A stretch of 47,719 nt of DNA from Gammaproteobacteria bacterium (GTDB lineage: Bacteria; Pseudomonadota; Gammaproteobacteria; Steroidobacterales; Rariloculaceae): assembly GCA_022825505.1 (NCBI GenBank), contig JAJDWR010000041.1:1-47719 (forward strand), given 5' to 3'. Below, one piece after another: positions 9,185-21,348 of the stretch. The translations under genes were made by a program, and so were the position numbers. The first letter of the stretch is position 1. Each line of letters begins with the position of its first letter. The notes below the pieces were generated by a model, which worked only from the letters and a program-made list of their open reading frames with translations, ran no database searches and was not told the DNA's origin.

Positions 9185-10837
9185 TCAGTCGGCGGCGATG
9201 ACCTTGTTGATCCGCCATTGCTGCAGGATGGAGAGCGCCGTGTTGGTGAGCCAGTAAAGAACCAGGCCGGCCGGAAAGAAGGCGAAAAAGGCAGTAAACA
9301 CGATGGGCATGATCTGCATGATCCTGGCCTGCATCGGATCCGGCGGGGCCGGGTTCAGCCGGGTCTGCACCAGCATCGCAGCCCCCATGAGCAGCGGCAT
9401 GACGAAGTAGGGGTCCCGTGACGACAGATCGTCGATCCAGAGCATGAACGGCGCCTGGCGCAGTTCCACGCTTTCGATGAGCACCCAGTAGAAGGCGAAG
9501 AAGAAGGGCATCTGGATCAGGATGGGCAGACAGCCGGCAGCCGGGTTGACCTTCTCCTTCTTGTACAGCTCCATCATGTGGCGGCTGAGTTGTTCGCGGT
9601 TGTCCTTGTAGGTTTCCTGCAGGGCCTTCATCCGCGGCTGCAGCTTGCGCATCTTCGCCATCGAGCGGCCGCTGGTCTCGGTGAGCTTGTAGAACGCCAG
9701 CTTGATCAGCAGGGTCGTGATCACGATCGACCAGCCCCAATTGCCCACGAACCCGAAAATCTTGTCCAGAACCCAGAACAGGGGCAGCGCCAGGAACGTG
9801 AAGATCCCGTAGTCCACGGTGAGTTCCAGGCGCGGACCGGCTTCGGCAAGCTGATCCTGCAGTTTCGGCCCGACGAACAGGGTGAAGTCGAAGTTCCGGC
9901 TTGCGCCGGGCGGGACCTCGACCACGTTCGTGACCGCACTCAGCACATAGTCGGCTCCCCGGGCGGACGCCTGGTAATGGATCTCCTCCGGGGGCGGCGG
10001 AACCGCCGCGGCGAGAAAATGATGCTGGATACTCGCATGCCAGCCGCCCGCCAGGCTCTGGTTGATGGGATCGGTGCGCAGATCGTCCACATCGAGCTTG
10101 TCGAACTGGTCGCCGTCATAGAGCACCGGTCCCGTAAAGGAGTAGGAATCCACCGAGGTAAACGAGCGGCCTATGGGGTTGTGGCGTCTCAGGATCTGCG
10201 CGTAGGCCGCGCCGTTCCAGGCCGCTTCGCTGTCATTCTCGATCTCGAGGTCCAGGTCCACGGCATATTGCCCCCGCCGGAACGTATAGACCTTTCTGGC
10301 CCGCAGCGGCCCGGGCGACTGCCAGTCCAGGCTGACGGTCAGTTCATCCGCGGAATCCGGGAGCACATAGTCGCTCAGCGTCGAAGAAAACGTGGCCAGG
10401 TGGTTCGGTTCCCCCTCGCCGGCCGTGCTGCGCAACCCGGTCTGATAGACCCACCTATCATCGCCCGCAAAGTCCAGCAGCCGCATGGGCACCAGCGGTT
10501 CGGCGTTCTTGTCCACCGGGTAGTCGAGCAGATCGACGCGCACCAGGTCCCCGCCCTGGCCGTCGATGATCGCTTCGAAAACATCCGTGCGGACACGGAT
10601 CGGGCGTCCGGGCTCGTCGGACTGTGAGATGGGCAGGGTCAGTTGAGGCGCTGCCTGATCCAACTGGTCCAACTGCGGCAGGTCGACTTCGCCGCCGGGG
10701 GCAGGTTCGTCCTGGGTTTGCCCTGCCGGGGCCTGCTCAAGCGGCGCTTCGGGCGGGTACTGGAGTACCCACGCCCGGTAGGTGAACCAAAGCACGAGAC
10801 CGAAGGTCGCCCACAGTATCAACCGGACGTTATCCAT
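9185..10837 (-). CDS. yidC: Membrane protein insertase YidC
   Basis: Inserts and folds inner-membrane proteins, alone or with SecYEG. Length is 550 aa, normal for proteobacteria. There is an N-terminal membrane segment at about residues 5-20, an acidic linker, and a large periplasmic P1 domain (about 60-340). The conserved C-terminal core begins near residue 350 with WGWSIVITTLLIKLAFYKLTE, followed by KMRKLQPRMKALQETYK and NPAAGCLPILIQMPFFFAFY. The start overlaps the end of rnpA by 8 bases. yidD, which normally separates the two, is missing. Confidence 0.97.
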   Translation of the reverse strand: MDNVRLILWATFGLVLWFTYRAWVLQYPPEAPLEQAPAGQTQDEPAPGGEVDLPQLDQLDQAAPQLTLPISQSDEPGRPIRVRTDVFEAIIDGQGGDLVRVDLLDYPVDKNAEPLVPMRLLDFAGDDRWVYQTGLRSTAGEGEPNHLATFSSTLSDYVLPDSADELTVSLDWQSPGPLRARKVYTFRRGQYAVDLDLEIENDSEAAWNGAAYAQILRRHNPIGRSFTSVDSYSFTGPVLYDGDQFDKLDVDDLRTDPINQSLAGGWHASIQHHFLAAAVPPPPEEIHYQASARGADYVLSAVTNVVEVPPGASRNFDFTLFVGPKLQDQLAEAGPRLELTVDYGIFTFLALPLFWVLDKIFGFVGNWGWSIVITTLLIKLAFYKLTETSGRSMAKMRKLQPRMKALQETYKDNREQLSRHMMELYKKEKVNPAAGCLPILIQMPFFFAFYWVLIESVELRQAPFMLWIDDLSSRDPYFVMPLLMGAAMLVQTRLNPAPPDPMQARIMQIMPIVFTAFFAFFPAGLVLYWLTNTALSILQQWRINKVIAAD

Positions 10838-11195
10838 GTCGGCCCGCCTTCGCCTTTCGGGCGATGCGTCTGAAGTGCCCCTTCAGGCTTCGTTGTAACA
10901 CCCTGTTCTCCACGCGGGGAGCGCCGGCTTTCGCCATGACCACGAAATCCCAGGCCGGCAATTCAAGGCAGCGGAAGGTCTCGCGGCTCAGCCGCCGCAA
11001 TCGATTCCTCGCGCAGGCCGTCCTGGCCACCTTTCTGGAGATCGCCAGCCCCAAGCGTGGATTATCGCAGGTACTGCGCCGCGCGAGTACCGTGAAATAC
11101 GCGTCTGTGGATCGTACGGGATGGGCAAATACACGCCCGAACTCGCGGGACAGCGTGAGGCGCTGCCGGCGGCTGAACGTTGCCGACGGCCGCAT
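10830..11195 (-). CDS. rnpA: Ribonuclease P protein component RnpA
   Basis: Protein cofactor of RNase P, which cleaves tRNA 5' leaders; 121 aa. The family signature is readable as ISRKVARTACARNRLRRLSRE, with the basic RNR helix that contacts P RNA. The ATG at 11195 is preferred because homology begins at MRPSATFSRRQRL; an in-frame GTG at 11201 would add two residues. It follows rpmH after 14 bases and overlaps yidC, so rpmH-rnpA-yidC form one transcription unit. Confidence 0.95.
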   Translation of the reverse strand: MRPSATFSRRQRLTLSREFGRVFAHPVRSTDAYFTVLARRSTCDNPRLGLAISRKVARTACARNRLRRLSRETFRCLELPAWDFVVMAKAGAPRVENRVLQRSLKGHFRRIARKAKAGRHG

Positions 11196-11209
11196 GGCCA
11201 CTGGCGATT

Positions 11210-11344
11210 CTAGGGAGTGAGCCGTGTGCGCCCCTTCGCCCGCCGGCGCTTGAGCACGAGACGGCCGCCCTTTGTCGCCATACGCGCCCTGAAGCCATGG
11301 GTGCGTTTGCGTCTGAGGTTACTCGGTTGAAAGGTTCTCTTCAT
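11210..11344 (-). CDS. rpmH: 50S ribosomal protein L34
   Basis: Small basic ribosomal protein of 44 aa, starting [19 protein letters not shown] and ending with an Arg/Lys-rich tail closing in RTRLTP. Both length and sequence are canonical for bacterial L34. The gene is too short for simple ORF length filters. It is the first gene of the leftward rpmH-rnpA-yidC unit and is preceded by a strong sigma-70 promoter. Confidence 0.98.
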   Translation of the reverse strand: MKRTFQPSNLRRKRTHGFRARMATKGGRLVLKRRRAKGRTRLTP

Positions 11345-11660
11345 GGGTTTTCCGCATCCCGGTCATGGTCGACCAGAAAAAGTTTCAAGCAAAACAAGGA
11401 CATGTGCTTTGCGAAAGAGGGCGCAACTCTACGCGCGCGATGGCTGCCTGTCAATAGCGGCAGCCGGCAATCCTGCTTCCGAACCCGGTTCGTCAGGCTA
11501 CCAAACGCACATTAAGAAATAGTTGCAAATGCATCGGGTTCGGACGCTCCGCGGCAAAATTTGGGCTGGATAGTCGGCGCCGTTGGACTGTACACTTGTA
11601 GGCGCTTCAGGGCACCAAGCACTTTTCCCCAATACGGCTGACCAACAACTACCATCGATC
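11345..11660. other. rpmH-dnaA divergent intergenic region
   Basis: About 316 bases without a convincing gene. On the minus strand it holds the rpmH promoter. On the plus strand I see no clear DnaA box and only weak -10-like sequences before dnaA. The more AT-rich part at 11505-11530 is short. The origin is better placed between dnaA and dnaN. Confidence 0.6.
11426..11454 (-). promoter_or_regulatory. Sigma-70 promoter for rpmH-rnpA-yidC
   Basis: On the minus strand there is a perfect -35 TTGACA, a 17-base spacer, then TAGAGT as -10 (four of six consensus positions). Transcription would start near 11419, giving a leader of about 75 bases before rpmH. This is the best sigma-70 match in the origin region. 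Confidence 0.7.
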
Positions 11661-12983
11661 GTGGCATCAGCACCGCAGCCATCGCTCTGGAACCAGTGCC
11701 TGAAAGCACTGGAACTTAAGCTGACCGAACGTGAATTCAACACGTGGATCCGGCCGCTTCAGGCGGAACAGACGGATCGCGGCATGCGCCTGCTGGCGCC
11801 GAATCGGTTTGTGGTGGACTGGGTGCGACAGAACTGCCTTCCCCACATCGTTTCGGTCAGTGGAGGGTTGCCCATTGTGCTGGAGGTCGGTAGCCGCCGA
11901 CCGCCGCTCAAAGCCCGCGCCGTCGCCGATGCGCCCGTCAGGCGGCGCACCGCCACGATGCCCGGCAGCCGGCTCGATCCCATTTTTACCTTCGACAACT
12001 TCGTCGAGGGCAAGAGCAACCAATTGGCGCGCGCCGGCGCCATTCAGGTGGCCAAGGCTCCGGGAAGGGCCTATAACCCGCTGTGCATCTACGGTGGTGT
12101 GGGACTTGGCAAGACTCACCTCATGCATGCCATCGGCAACCTGATTCGCGAGCGGGAACTCAGCACGAACGTGGTCTACGTACAGTCGGAAGACTTCGTA
12201 CGGCAAATGGTGCACAGTCTGCAGACGAATACCATCGACGCGTTCAAGCGGCACTACCGGTCCCTGGACGCGCTGCTGATAGACGACATTCAGCTCTTTG
12301 CCAAGAAGGAACGCAGCCAGGAGGAGTTCTTTCATACATTCAATGCCCTTCTCGAGGGCCAGCGTCGCATCGTACTTGCCTGCGACCGCTATCCGAAGGA
12401 GGTGGAAGGCCTCGAAGACCGTCTGAAGTCCCGCTTTGGCTGGGGCCTGACCGTGGCCATCGAACCACCCGAACTGGAGACCAGCGTGGCCATCCTGATG
12501 AGCAAGGCGGCTGCAGAAGGCGAGCTGTTGCCGGAGGAAGTCGCTTTCTTCATCGCCCAGCGCATCCGTTCCAACATTCGCGAGTTGGAAGGCGCGCTGC
12601 GCCGGGTCATCGCCAACTCCCGTTTCACGGGCAAACCCATCACCCTGGAATTCACCAGAACGACACTTCGCGATCTGCTGGCGTTGCAGGCGAAACTGGT
12701 GACCATCGAGAACATTCAGCGCACCGTAGCCGCCTACTTCAAGGTCCGCGTCGCCGACATGCATTCGAAGCGCCGCAGCCGTTCGATCGCCCGCCCGCGT
12801 CAGATAGCCATGGCCCTGGCACGGGAATTGACGGACCACAGCCTGCCCGAAATCGGGGATGCCTTCGGCGGCCGGGATCATACGACCGTGATCCACGCCT
12901 GTCGCCGGGTCAAGGAGTTCAGGGAGAACGAAACCAGGGTAGAGGAAGATTACGGCAACCTGTTGAGAACCCTGACAGGCTGA
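11661..12983 (+). CDS. dnaA: Chromosomal replication initiator DnaA
   Basis: AAA+ initiator that binds DnaA boxes and melts oriC. From the GTG at 11661 it is 440 aa. Domain I begins [17 protein letters not shown], domain III carries Walker [10 protein letters not shown] and Walker B LLIDDIQ, and the C-terminal DNA-binding domain ends with the signature [14 protein letters not shown]. An in-frame TTG at 11583 gives a 26-residue extension with no homology that I recognise, so the GTG is preferred, although no good ribosome-binding site precedes it. It heads the dnaA-dnaN-recF-gyrB group. Confidence 0.96.
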   Translation: MASAPQPSLWNQCLKALELKLTEREFNTWIRPLQAEQTDRGMRLLAPNRFVVDWVRQNCLPHIVSVSGGLPIVLEVGSRRPPLKARAVADAPVRRRTATMPGSRLDPIFTFDNFVEGKSNQLARAGAIQVAKAPGRAYNPLCIYGGVGLGKTHLMHAIGNLIRERELSTNVVYVQSEDFVRQMVHSLQTNTIDAFKRHYRSLDALLIDDIQLFAKKERSQEEFFHTFNALLEGQRRIVLACDRYPKEVEGLEDRLKSRFGWGLTVAIEPPELETSVAILMSKAAAEGELLPEEVAFFIAQRIRSNIRELEGALRRVIANSRFTGKPITLEFTRTTLRDLLALQAKLVTIENIQRTVAAYFKVRVADMHSKRRSRSIARPRQIAMALARELTDHSLPEIGDAFGGRDHTTVIHACRRVKEFRENETRVEEDYGNLLRTLTG

Positions 12984-12994
12984 TCTGGAATAGC

Positions 12995-13003
12995 TGTGCA
13001 TAA
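12995..13003 (-). promoter_or_regulatory. DnaA box
   Basis: The minus strand reads TTATGCACA, which fits the consensus TTWTNCACA exactly. It lies 12 bases after the dnaA stop. Confidence 0.65.
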
Positions 13004-13018
13004 CTCGAGCGCCGAGAT

Positions 13019-13027
13019 TCATCCACA
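13019..13027 (+). promoter_or_regulatory. DnaA box (one mismatch)
   Basis: TCATCCACA differs from TTATCCACA at the second base. It faces the opposite way from the box at 12995, at 24 bases spacing. Confidence 0.5.
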
Positions 13028-13182
13028 GTCAGACCACAGGAAGGAAGCCCGGTAAACAAGTCATTGATGGATACGCAAGTTACTGTTTTATAAGGTTAAA
13101 TAGACTTTATTCGAGTTATCTCGGTGACTAACAGTAACAATATCATTAACATAAACCAATTATTGGATGGGTACCGAAAACG

Positions 13183-14280
13183 ATGAAGCTCAGCGCACCG
13201 CGGGACGCAATTCTTAAGCCCCTTCAGTCAGTGATCGGGGTGGTTGAACGCCGACAGACCATGCCTATCCTCTCCAATGTTCTCCTGACGAGCCAGGGCA
13301 ACCGCTTGCACATTGCGGCTACGGACCTCGAAGTGGAGCTTGTAGCCGAGACGGAAGTGGAGGCGGAGGCTTCCGGGGAGATCACGATACCCGGGCGGAA
13401 ACTGCACGATATCTGCAGGGCGCTTCCCGATGGAGTCAATGTCGAGCTGAGCGTCTCCGGCGACAGGGTTACGCTCAAGGCGGCCCGCAGCCGGTTCACC
13501 TTGTCCAGTCTTCCTGCCGAGGATTTTCCGGTGGTCGAGGAGATAGCCGCACAGCAGGATGTTCGCGTGGACCAGCATGGCTTGCGCAAGCTGCTGGAGA
13601 AGACGCACTTTTCGATGGCCCAGCAGGATGTGCGCTACTACCTGAACGGGCTGCTGGTCGAGGCCGACGGGTACACGCTGCGCGCGGTTGCCACGGACGG
13701 GCATCGGCTGGCCATGTCCGAACTGCAACTGGATACGCCGGCTCAGAAAAGCGAGCAGGTCATTCTGCCCAGAAAGGCGGTGCTGGAGCTGATGCGTCTG
13801 CTGGACGGTGACGGTGAAGTAGCGCTAGCGCTGGGGACCAACCACTTGCGTGTACAACTGGGTCCGATTCGATTTACCTCCAAGCTGATCGACGGCCGCT
13901 TCCCGGAATACGGTCGGGTGATCCCGTCGGATGTCGGCAGGGTGATCACGGCAGACTGTGCCGTCATGCGACATTCACTACAACGCGCGGCGATACTCTC
14001 CAACGAGAAATTCCGCGGGGTGCGGCTGGACGTAAAGGACGGAACAGTGACCATCAGGGCGAACAATCCGGACCAGGAAGAAGCCGTGGAGAAGCTCGAA
14101 GTCGAATACGAGGGAGATGAGATGGAAATCGGCTTCAACGTCAACTATTTGCTGGACGCACTCGGAGCCGTGGACGATGATCGCGTGCAGTTGGGCCTGA
14201 GCGACGCGAATTCCAGTTGTCTGATCAACAGCCCGGCCGCGACCGATACAAAATTCGTCGTTATGCCCATGCGGCTGTAG
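13183..14280 (+). CDS. dnaN: DNA polymerase III sliding clamp, beta subunit
   Basis: Ring-shaped processivity clamp, 365 aa, as in other gammaproteobacteria (E. coli 366). The three-domain architecture is intact, from the N-terminal ILKPLQSVIGVVERRQTMPIL through LPAEDFP and TDGHRLAMSE to the C-terminal PMRL that forms part of the protein-binding cleft. The ATG at 13183 follows the probable origin. recF follows after 105 bases on the same strand. Confidence 0.98.
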   Translation: MKLSAPRDAILKPLQSVIGVVERRQTMPILSNVLLTSQGNRLHIAATDLEVELVAETEVEAEASGEITIPGRKLHDICRALPDGVNVELSVSGDRVTLKAARSRFTLSSLPAEDFPVVEEIAAQQDVRVDQHGLRKLLEKTHFSMAQQDVRYYLNGLLVEADGYTLRAVATDGHRLAMSELQLDTPAQKSEQVILPRKAVLELMRLLDGDGEVALALGTNHLRVQLGPIRFTSKLIDGRFPEYGRVIPSDVGRVITADCAVMRHSLQRAAILSNEKFRGVRLDVKDGTVTIRANNPDQEEAVEKLEVEYEGDEMEIGFNVNYLLDALGAVDDDRVQLGLSDANSSCLINSPAATDTKFVVMPMRL

Positions 14281-14385
14281 CCCGCCGGGCAAGGGTCGAT
14301 CCCGGGCTGAGACCTGGCGGTTGCTGGACTCGCCCTCCGATATGCGCTCAAGATGAACGTTACCGGCAGCCGAGGGACCCTGTGA

Positions 14386-17923
<3,538 letters not shown>

Positions 17924-18028
17924 TCAAACCGGTTTGCAGCTCATCAGCAGAGTCTTCTTGCGCCGTCCGGAAGGTTGCGCTGGAATCCGAGCCTCGCCGG
18001 AGGCACGCTCTAATGCTGAACCCGATAA

Positions 18029-18051
18029 AACTATATAAAAATCATATAGTT
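18029..18051. other. AT-rich hairpin between gyrB and plsC
   Basis: AACTATAT and ATATAGTT form an 8-base perfect inverted repeat around a 7-base A-rich loop, in the gap between two converging genes. The flanks are GC-rich. It may help bidirectional termination, but the stem is weak and there is no clear U-tract. Confidence 0.3.
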
Positions 18052-18059
18052 ATAACAAT

Positions 18060-18803
18060 CTAGGTGGTTTCCTGCCCGTCCTCTTGCCGGATTTCTTCCA
18101 GTGTGCTCTCGATCCAGGCCTCGACATCCCGATTGACGTCGCGGGGGGAACGCCCGGCCGCTTCTATCGGTGGACCAACGACCATACGGATCGTACCGGG
18201 TCGCTTCATCAGACCCCGGCGCGGCCAGAAGTCGCCGGCGTTGTGCGTCACCGGGATCACCGGCCGTTCCGACACGGCGGCCAGCAGGGCGCCGCTCAAG
18301 CCGTAGCGGCGGCGCTCGCCCGGCGCCACACGGGTACCCTCGGGGAAGATCATGACCCACCGGCCTTCCGCCAGGCGCTCCTGACCTTGCCGCAGCACCT
18401 GCTCCACTGCCCGGCGTCCGCCCTTTCGGTCGATGGCGATAGGGCTGAAGAGCGCCAGCGCCCAGCCGAAAAACGGAACCCAGAGAAGCTGCCGCTTCAT
18501 GACCCAGGTATGCCTGGGAAACAGGATCAACTGGGCGATCGTCTCCCACGCCGAAGAGTGCTTCATCAGTACCACGGCCGGTTGTTGCGGCAGGTGTTCC
18601 GTACCTTCGATGCGATAGCTCAACCCGCAAAGAATGCGCAGCAGGGCGATCACAGTGCCGGCCCAGGAACACGCCACTCGCCAGGCATGATCACGCGGAG
18701 CGAAGGGGGCCGTGAGCAGCGCCCAGCAACTGTACGGCAGGACCGAGACAAACAGGTATGCCGTGAACGCCACCGAACCTGCAGCCTGACGCACCCGGCT
18801 CAT
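18060..18803 (-). CDS. plsC: 1-acyl-sn-glycerol-3-phosphate acyltransferase family protein
   Basis: LPLAT-family membrane acyltransferase, 247 aa, which would acylate lysophosphatidic acid in phospholipid synthesis. There is an N-terminal membrane segment at about residues 12-32. The acyltransferase motif I reads KHSSAWE, where the usual HX4D has Glu in place of Asp. Motif III FPEGTR is intact. The frame extends upstream through gmhB, but the ATG at 18803 overlaps the gmhB stop as ATGA and homology begins there. The gmhB-plsC pairing next to glycyl-tRNA synthetase is the same as in Pseudomonas. Confidence 0.88.
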   Translation of the reverse strand: MSRVRQAAGSVAFTAYLFVSVLPYSCWALLTAPFAPRDHAWRVACSWAGTVIALLRILCGLSYRIEGTEHLPQQPAVVLMKHSSAWETIAQLILFPRHTWVMKRQLLWVPFFGWALALFSPIAIDRKGGRRAVEQVLRQGQERLAEGRWVMIFPEGTRVAPGERRRYGLSGALLAAVSERPVIPVTHNAGDFWPRRGLMKRPGTIRMVVGPPIEAAGRSPRDVNRDVEAWIESTLEEIRQEDGQETT

Positions 18804-19384
18804 GCCGAAACTTCCCGAAGCAATGCCTTTGCGGCCTGTGCAAGGTCTGCGAACACTTCTACCTCGCAATCGTGCAGTTCGGCCAGCGTGCTTTCGCCGT
18901 ACCCTGTACGAACCAGTATGGGCCGTGACCCGGCGTTCCGGGCCAGTTCGAGATCGGAGCGCTTGTCGCCGATCAGCGGGGCACCCCGTGCGGAGAATCC
19001 CAATTCGCGCTCCATTCTCCGAACCATGCCGGCGGCCGGCTTGCGGCAGCCGCAACCCGCGTCCGGCGTATGTGGACAGTGGTAGATTCCGGCAAGCCGG
19101 CCGCCGGCTGCGTCCACCGCTTGAGACATGCGGGCCTGAATCCGCTCAAGCGCACCTGCCGAGAAAAACCCCCGTCCCACGCCGGACTGATTGCTGACGA
19201 CGACCGGAGCGAAGCCGGCGGCGCACAGGTCGGCGATGGCCTCGATGCTGCCGTCAATGGGTTGCCACTGCTCCGGAGTCCGTATGTATTCGGGGGAGTC
19301 GTGATTGATCACCCCATCGCGATCGAGAATGATGCACCCCCTGGAGCCGGGCTTTACCGCTTGAGTCACCGAACCTGCCTGCAC
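18800..19384 (-). CDS. gmhB: D-glycero-beta-D-manno-heptose 1,7-bisphosphate 7-phosphatase
   Basis: HAD-family phosphatase, 194 aa, which makes heptose 1-phosphate for ADP-heptose and the lipopolysaccharide inner core. The nucleophile motif is LDRDGVIN near residues 20-27, followed by SNQSG, the zinc-binding HCPHTPDAGCGCRKP with its Cys/His ligands, and GDKRSDLELA. The annotated GTG at 19384 gives a slightly long N-terminus; a GTG at 19369 is an alternative. The stop overlaps plsC, and glycyl-tRNA synthetase lies 6 bases upstream. Confidence 0.93.
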   Translation of the reverse strand: MQAGSVTQAVKPGSRGCIILDRDGVINHDSPEYIRTPEQWQPIDGSIEAIADLCAAGFAPVVVSNQSGVGRGFFSAGALERIQARMSQAVDAAGGRLAGIYHCPHTPDAGCGCRKPAAGMVRRMERELGFSARGAPLIGDKRSDLELARNAGSRPILVRTGYGESTLAELHDCEVEVFADLAQAAKALLREVSA

Positions 19385-19390
19385 GTGGGT

Positions 19391-20947
19391 CTACGCTTCG
19401 ATACGCTCGACGATGTAGCTGACGACCTCCGGCCCGGGAATCCGGACCTGTTCGCAACTGTCCCGCTCGCGCACCGTGACGGTATCGTCGTCCAGGGTCG
19501 CGCCGTCCACGGTGACACAGAACGGTGTACCGGCTTCATCCTGGCGCCGGTAGCGCCGGCCGATGGCGCCCTTCTCGTCGTAGACGGCATTCAGTCTCGA
19601 CCGCAACGCCCGGAACAGCGCGAGCGCCCGTTCCGGCATCCCGGCCTTTCTGATCAGCGGAAACACCGCCGCCTTTACGGGCGCGAGACGCGGATGGAGC
19701 TTCAGAACGGTGCGGGTTTCGCCACTGACCTGGTCCTCGTGGTAGGCGTCGCACAGAAACGCCAGCGTGGCCCGGTCGGCGCCGGCGGAAGGCTCGATAA
19801 CGTGGGGCAGAAAACGCCGTTTTTCGGGATCCGCCTGCTGGACGTCGAAATACCGCAAGTCCTTGCCGCTGGCATCGGTGTGCCGCCCCAGGTCGAAGTC
19901 GGTGCGGTTGGCGATGCCTTCCAGCTCGCTGGTACCGAAGGGAAACCCGTATTCGACATCGGCACAGGACGCGGCGTAGTGGGCCAGTTCGTCGGTTTCG
20001 TGCTCGCGCAACGTGAGTTTCGCCCGGTCCAGCCCGAGGTCCACGTACCACTGGAACCGCCGGTCCCTCCAGTACCGGTACCAGTCGCCCGCCTGCTCCG
20101 CCGCACAGAAGAATTCGATCTCCATCTGCTCGAATTCGCGGCTTCGGAACGTGAAATTGCGCGGATTGATTTCGTTGCGGAACGCCTTGCCGATCTGCCC
20201 GATACCGAAGGGAACCCGCACCCGCGACGTGTCGCAGACGGCCTTGAAGTTGACGAATATCCCCTGGGCCGTCTCCGGCCGCAGGTACGCGACGCTGGAA
20301 GCATCCCGCATGGCGCCCACGTGGGTCTCGAACATGAGGTTGAAGGTGCGGGGAGGGGTCAGCGTACCCGGCTCGGAAGCGCCCGGCGCGTAGGTGCGAC
20401 CGCGCAGGTCCACGTCGTCCAGCGCGCCCGGAACGGCGGCCACACGGTACCCGCGGCGATTCCGGACCACGCGCCTGAAGCGCTTCCCGTGTGCGGCGGC
20501 GAGTTCGGCTCCCGTAGCCGCCCCGGATTCCCCGGGCACCGCGAACAACGGCCCGGCGTCCATGACGCTGCTGTCGTCGTCTCCGTCGCCCACGACACCG
20601 AAAACGCCGAGCTGATCGGCCCGAAAGCGGTTCTTCGTTTCCCGGCAGTCCACCATCGGATCGGTGAAGCCGCCCACGTGTCCGCTGGCTTCCCATACCC
20701 GGGGGTTCATCAGGATCGAGCAGTCCAGACCCACCATGTCGAAGGCAGCAGGAGCGCCATCGGCCGGCATCGTGTTGTCGTGCCGGCTCACCATGTCTTC
20801 CCACCAGGCGTCCTTGACATTGCGCTTCAGTTCCACGCCCAGCGGACCGTAGTCCCAACAGCCGTTGAGCCCGCCATAGATCTCGCTGGACGGAAAAATG
20901 AAGCCGCGCCGCTTGGCGAGCGAAACCAGCTTGTCCATCGAGACCAT
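19391..20947 (-). CDS. glyS: Glycyl-tRNA synthetase, single-chain (alpha2, class IIa) type
   Basis: Charges tRNA-Gly, 518 aa. The sequence belongs to the homodimeric family found in eukaryotes, archaea and many bacteria, not to the alpha2-beta2 GlyQ/GlyS type. Evidence is the N-terminal LAKRRGFIFPSSEIYGGLNG, WDYGPLGVELK, LRPETAQGIFVNF, IGQIGKAFRNEINPRN and the C-terminal anticodon-binding domain. The open frame continues upstream, but the ATG at 20947 is 7 bases from GGAG and starts the family's N-terminus. The gmhB-plsC neighbours match the position of glyQ-glyS in pseudomonads, so an in-place replacement is likely. Confidence 0.93.
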   Translation of the reverse strand: MVSMDKLVSLAKRRGFIFPSSEIYGGLNGCWDYGPLGVELKRNVKDAWWEDMVSRHDNTMPADGAPAAFDMVGLDCSILMNPRVWEASGHVGGFTDPMVDCRETKNRFRADQLGVFGVVGDGDDDSSVMDAGPLFAVPGESGAATGAELAAAHGKRFRRVVRNRRGYRVAAVPGALDDVDLRGRTYAPGASEPGTLTPPRTFNLMFETHVGAMRDASSVAYLRPETAQGIFVNFKAVCDTSRVRVPFGIGQIGKAFRNEINPRNFTFRSREFEQMEIEFFCAAEQAGDWYRYWRDRRFQWYVDLGLDRAKLTLREHETDELAHYAASCADVEYGFPFGTSELEGIANRTDFDLGRHTDASGKDLRYFDVQQADPEKRRFLPHVIEPSAGADRATLAFLCDAYHEDQVSGETRTVLKLHPRLAPVKAAVFPLIRKAGMPERALALFRALRSRLNAVYDEKGAIGRRYRRQDEAGTPFCVTVDGATLDDDTVTVRERDSCEQVRIPGPEVVSYIVERIEA

Positions 20948-21045
20948 CATCCTTCTCCCATTGCCGCAATCGGGGGCAAGGCGCGCAAGTATAGCGATTC
21001 GACCACGGAGCGGGGATGCGCAAATCTGTGCGGAAGTTCCCCAAA

Positions 21046-21062
21046 TGCACCTTTTTGGTGCA
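21046..21062. promoter_or_regulatory. NtrC enhancer site upstream of glnA
   Basis: TGCACC-TTTTT-GGTGCA is an exact match to the NtrC consensus TGCACC-N5-GGTGCA. It lies about 200 bases upstream of the expected sigma-54 start, within enhancer range. Confidence 0.85.
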
Positions 21063-21076
21063 TTATAGAAAGCGCG

Positions 21077-21093
21077 CGCACCGTTCTGGCCCG
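21077..21093. promoter_or_regulatory. Weak second NtrC-like site
   Basis: CGCACC-GTTCT-GGCCCG keeps the left half-site except its first base and about half of the right one. Its centre is 31 bases, three helical turns, from the perfect site. This resembles the paired sites at E. coli glnA. Confidence 0.4.
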
Positions 21094-21228
21094 CACGCCC
21101 TGTGGATTTGCTCTTCGAATGCCACCGTATTCGGATCGGCAGGTTTGCGGGATTTGCAGGCAACAGCGCGGTTCGCCGGGATACTGCCGAGGGGCGGTGC
21201 AGGGACGGAAGTCCCGGATCGCTTGCGG

Positions 21229-21245
21229 CTGGCACGAAACCTGCA
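21229..21245 (+). promoter_or_regulatory. Sigma-54 promoter of glnA
   Basis: CTGGCACGAAACCTGCA matches YTGGCACG-N4-TTGCW with one change (C for the first T of the -12 element). The GG and GC doublets are correctly 12 bases apart. It lies about 100 bases before the glnA ATG. Confidence 0.8.
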
Positions 21246-21348
21246 TCTGATCAAGCGCTGGAGACGGGAATAACCACGCGGCGTCTTGCGCCGGGGTTGT
21301 TCTTGTGTGAATAACCGGCTGTTGGACACGAAACAACGGAGGAAAATC

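Larger units (their letters stand above)
12984..13182. other. Probable chromosomal replication origin (oriC)
   Basis: This 199-base gap between dnaA and dnaN holds two DnaA-box-like 9-mers at its left end and a strongly AT-rich stretch at about 13061-13175 in an otherwise GC-rich sequence. A 9-base inverted repeat (GTTACTGTT at 13079-13087, AACAGTAAC at 13130-13138) lies within the AT-rich part. Boxes on one side and an AT-rich unwinding region on the other is the standard bacterial layout. The dnaN promoter must also lie here. Only two boxes are recognisable, which is few. Confidence 0.7.
20948..21348. other. glyS-glnA divergent control region
   Basis: About 400 bases with no gene. It contains an NtrC site, a weaker second site and a sigma-54 promoter reading toward glnA. 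On the minus strand a TATACT at 20988-20993 is a possible -10 for the synthetase gene, without a good -35. Confidence 0.6.

Noticed and set aside
11345..11660. oriC upstream of dnaA
   Set aside because: No DnaA box of acceptable quality and little AT-rich sequence here, while both occur between dnaA and dnaN.
11667..13022. Long open frame antisense to dnaA
   Set aside because: Shadow of dnaA; low-complexity, no recognisable domain.
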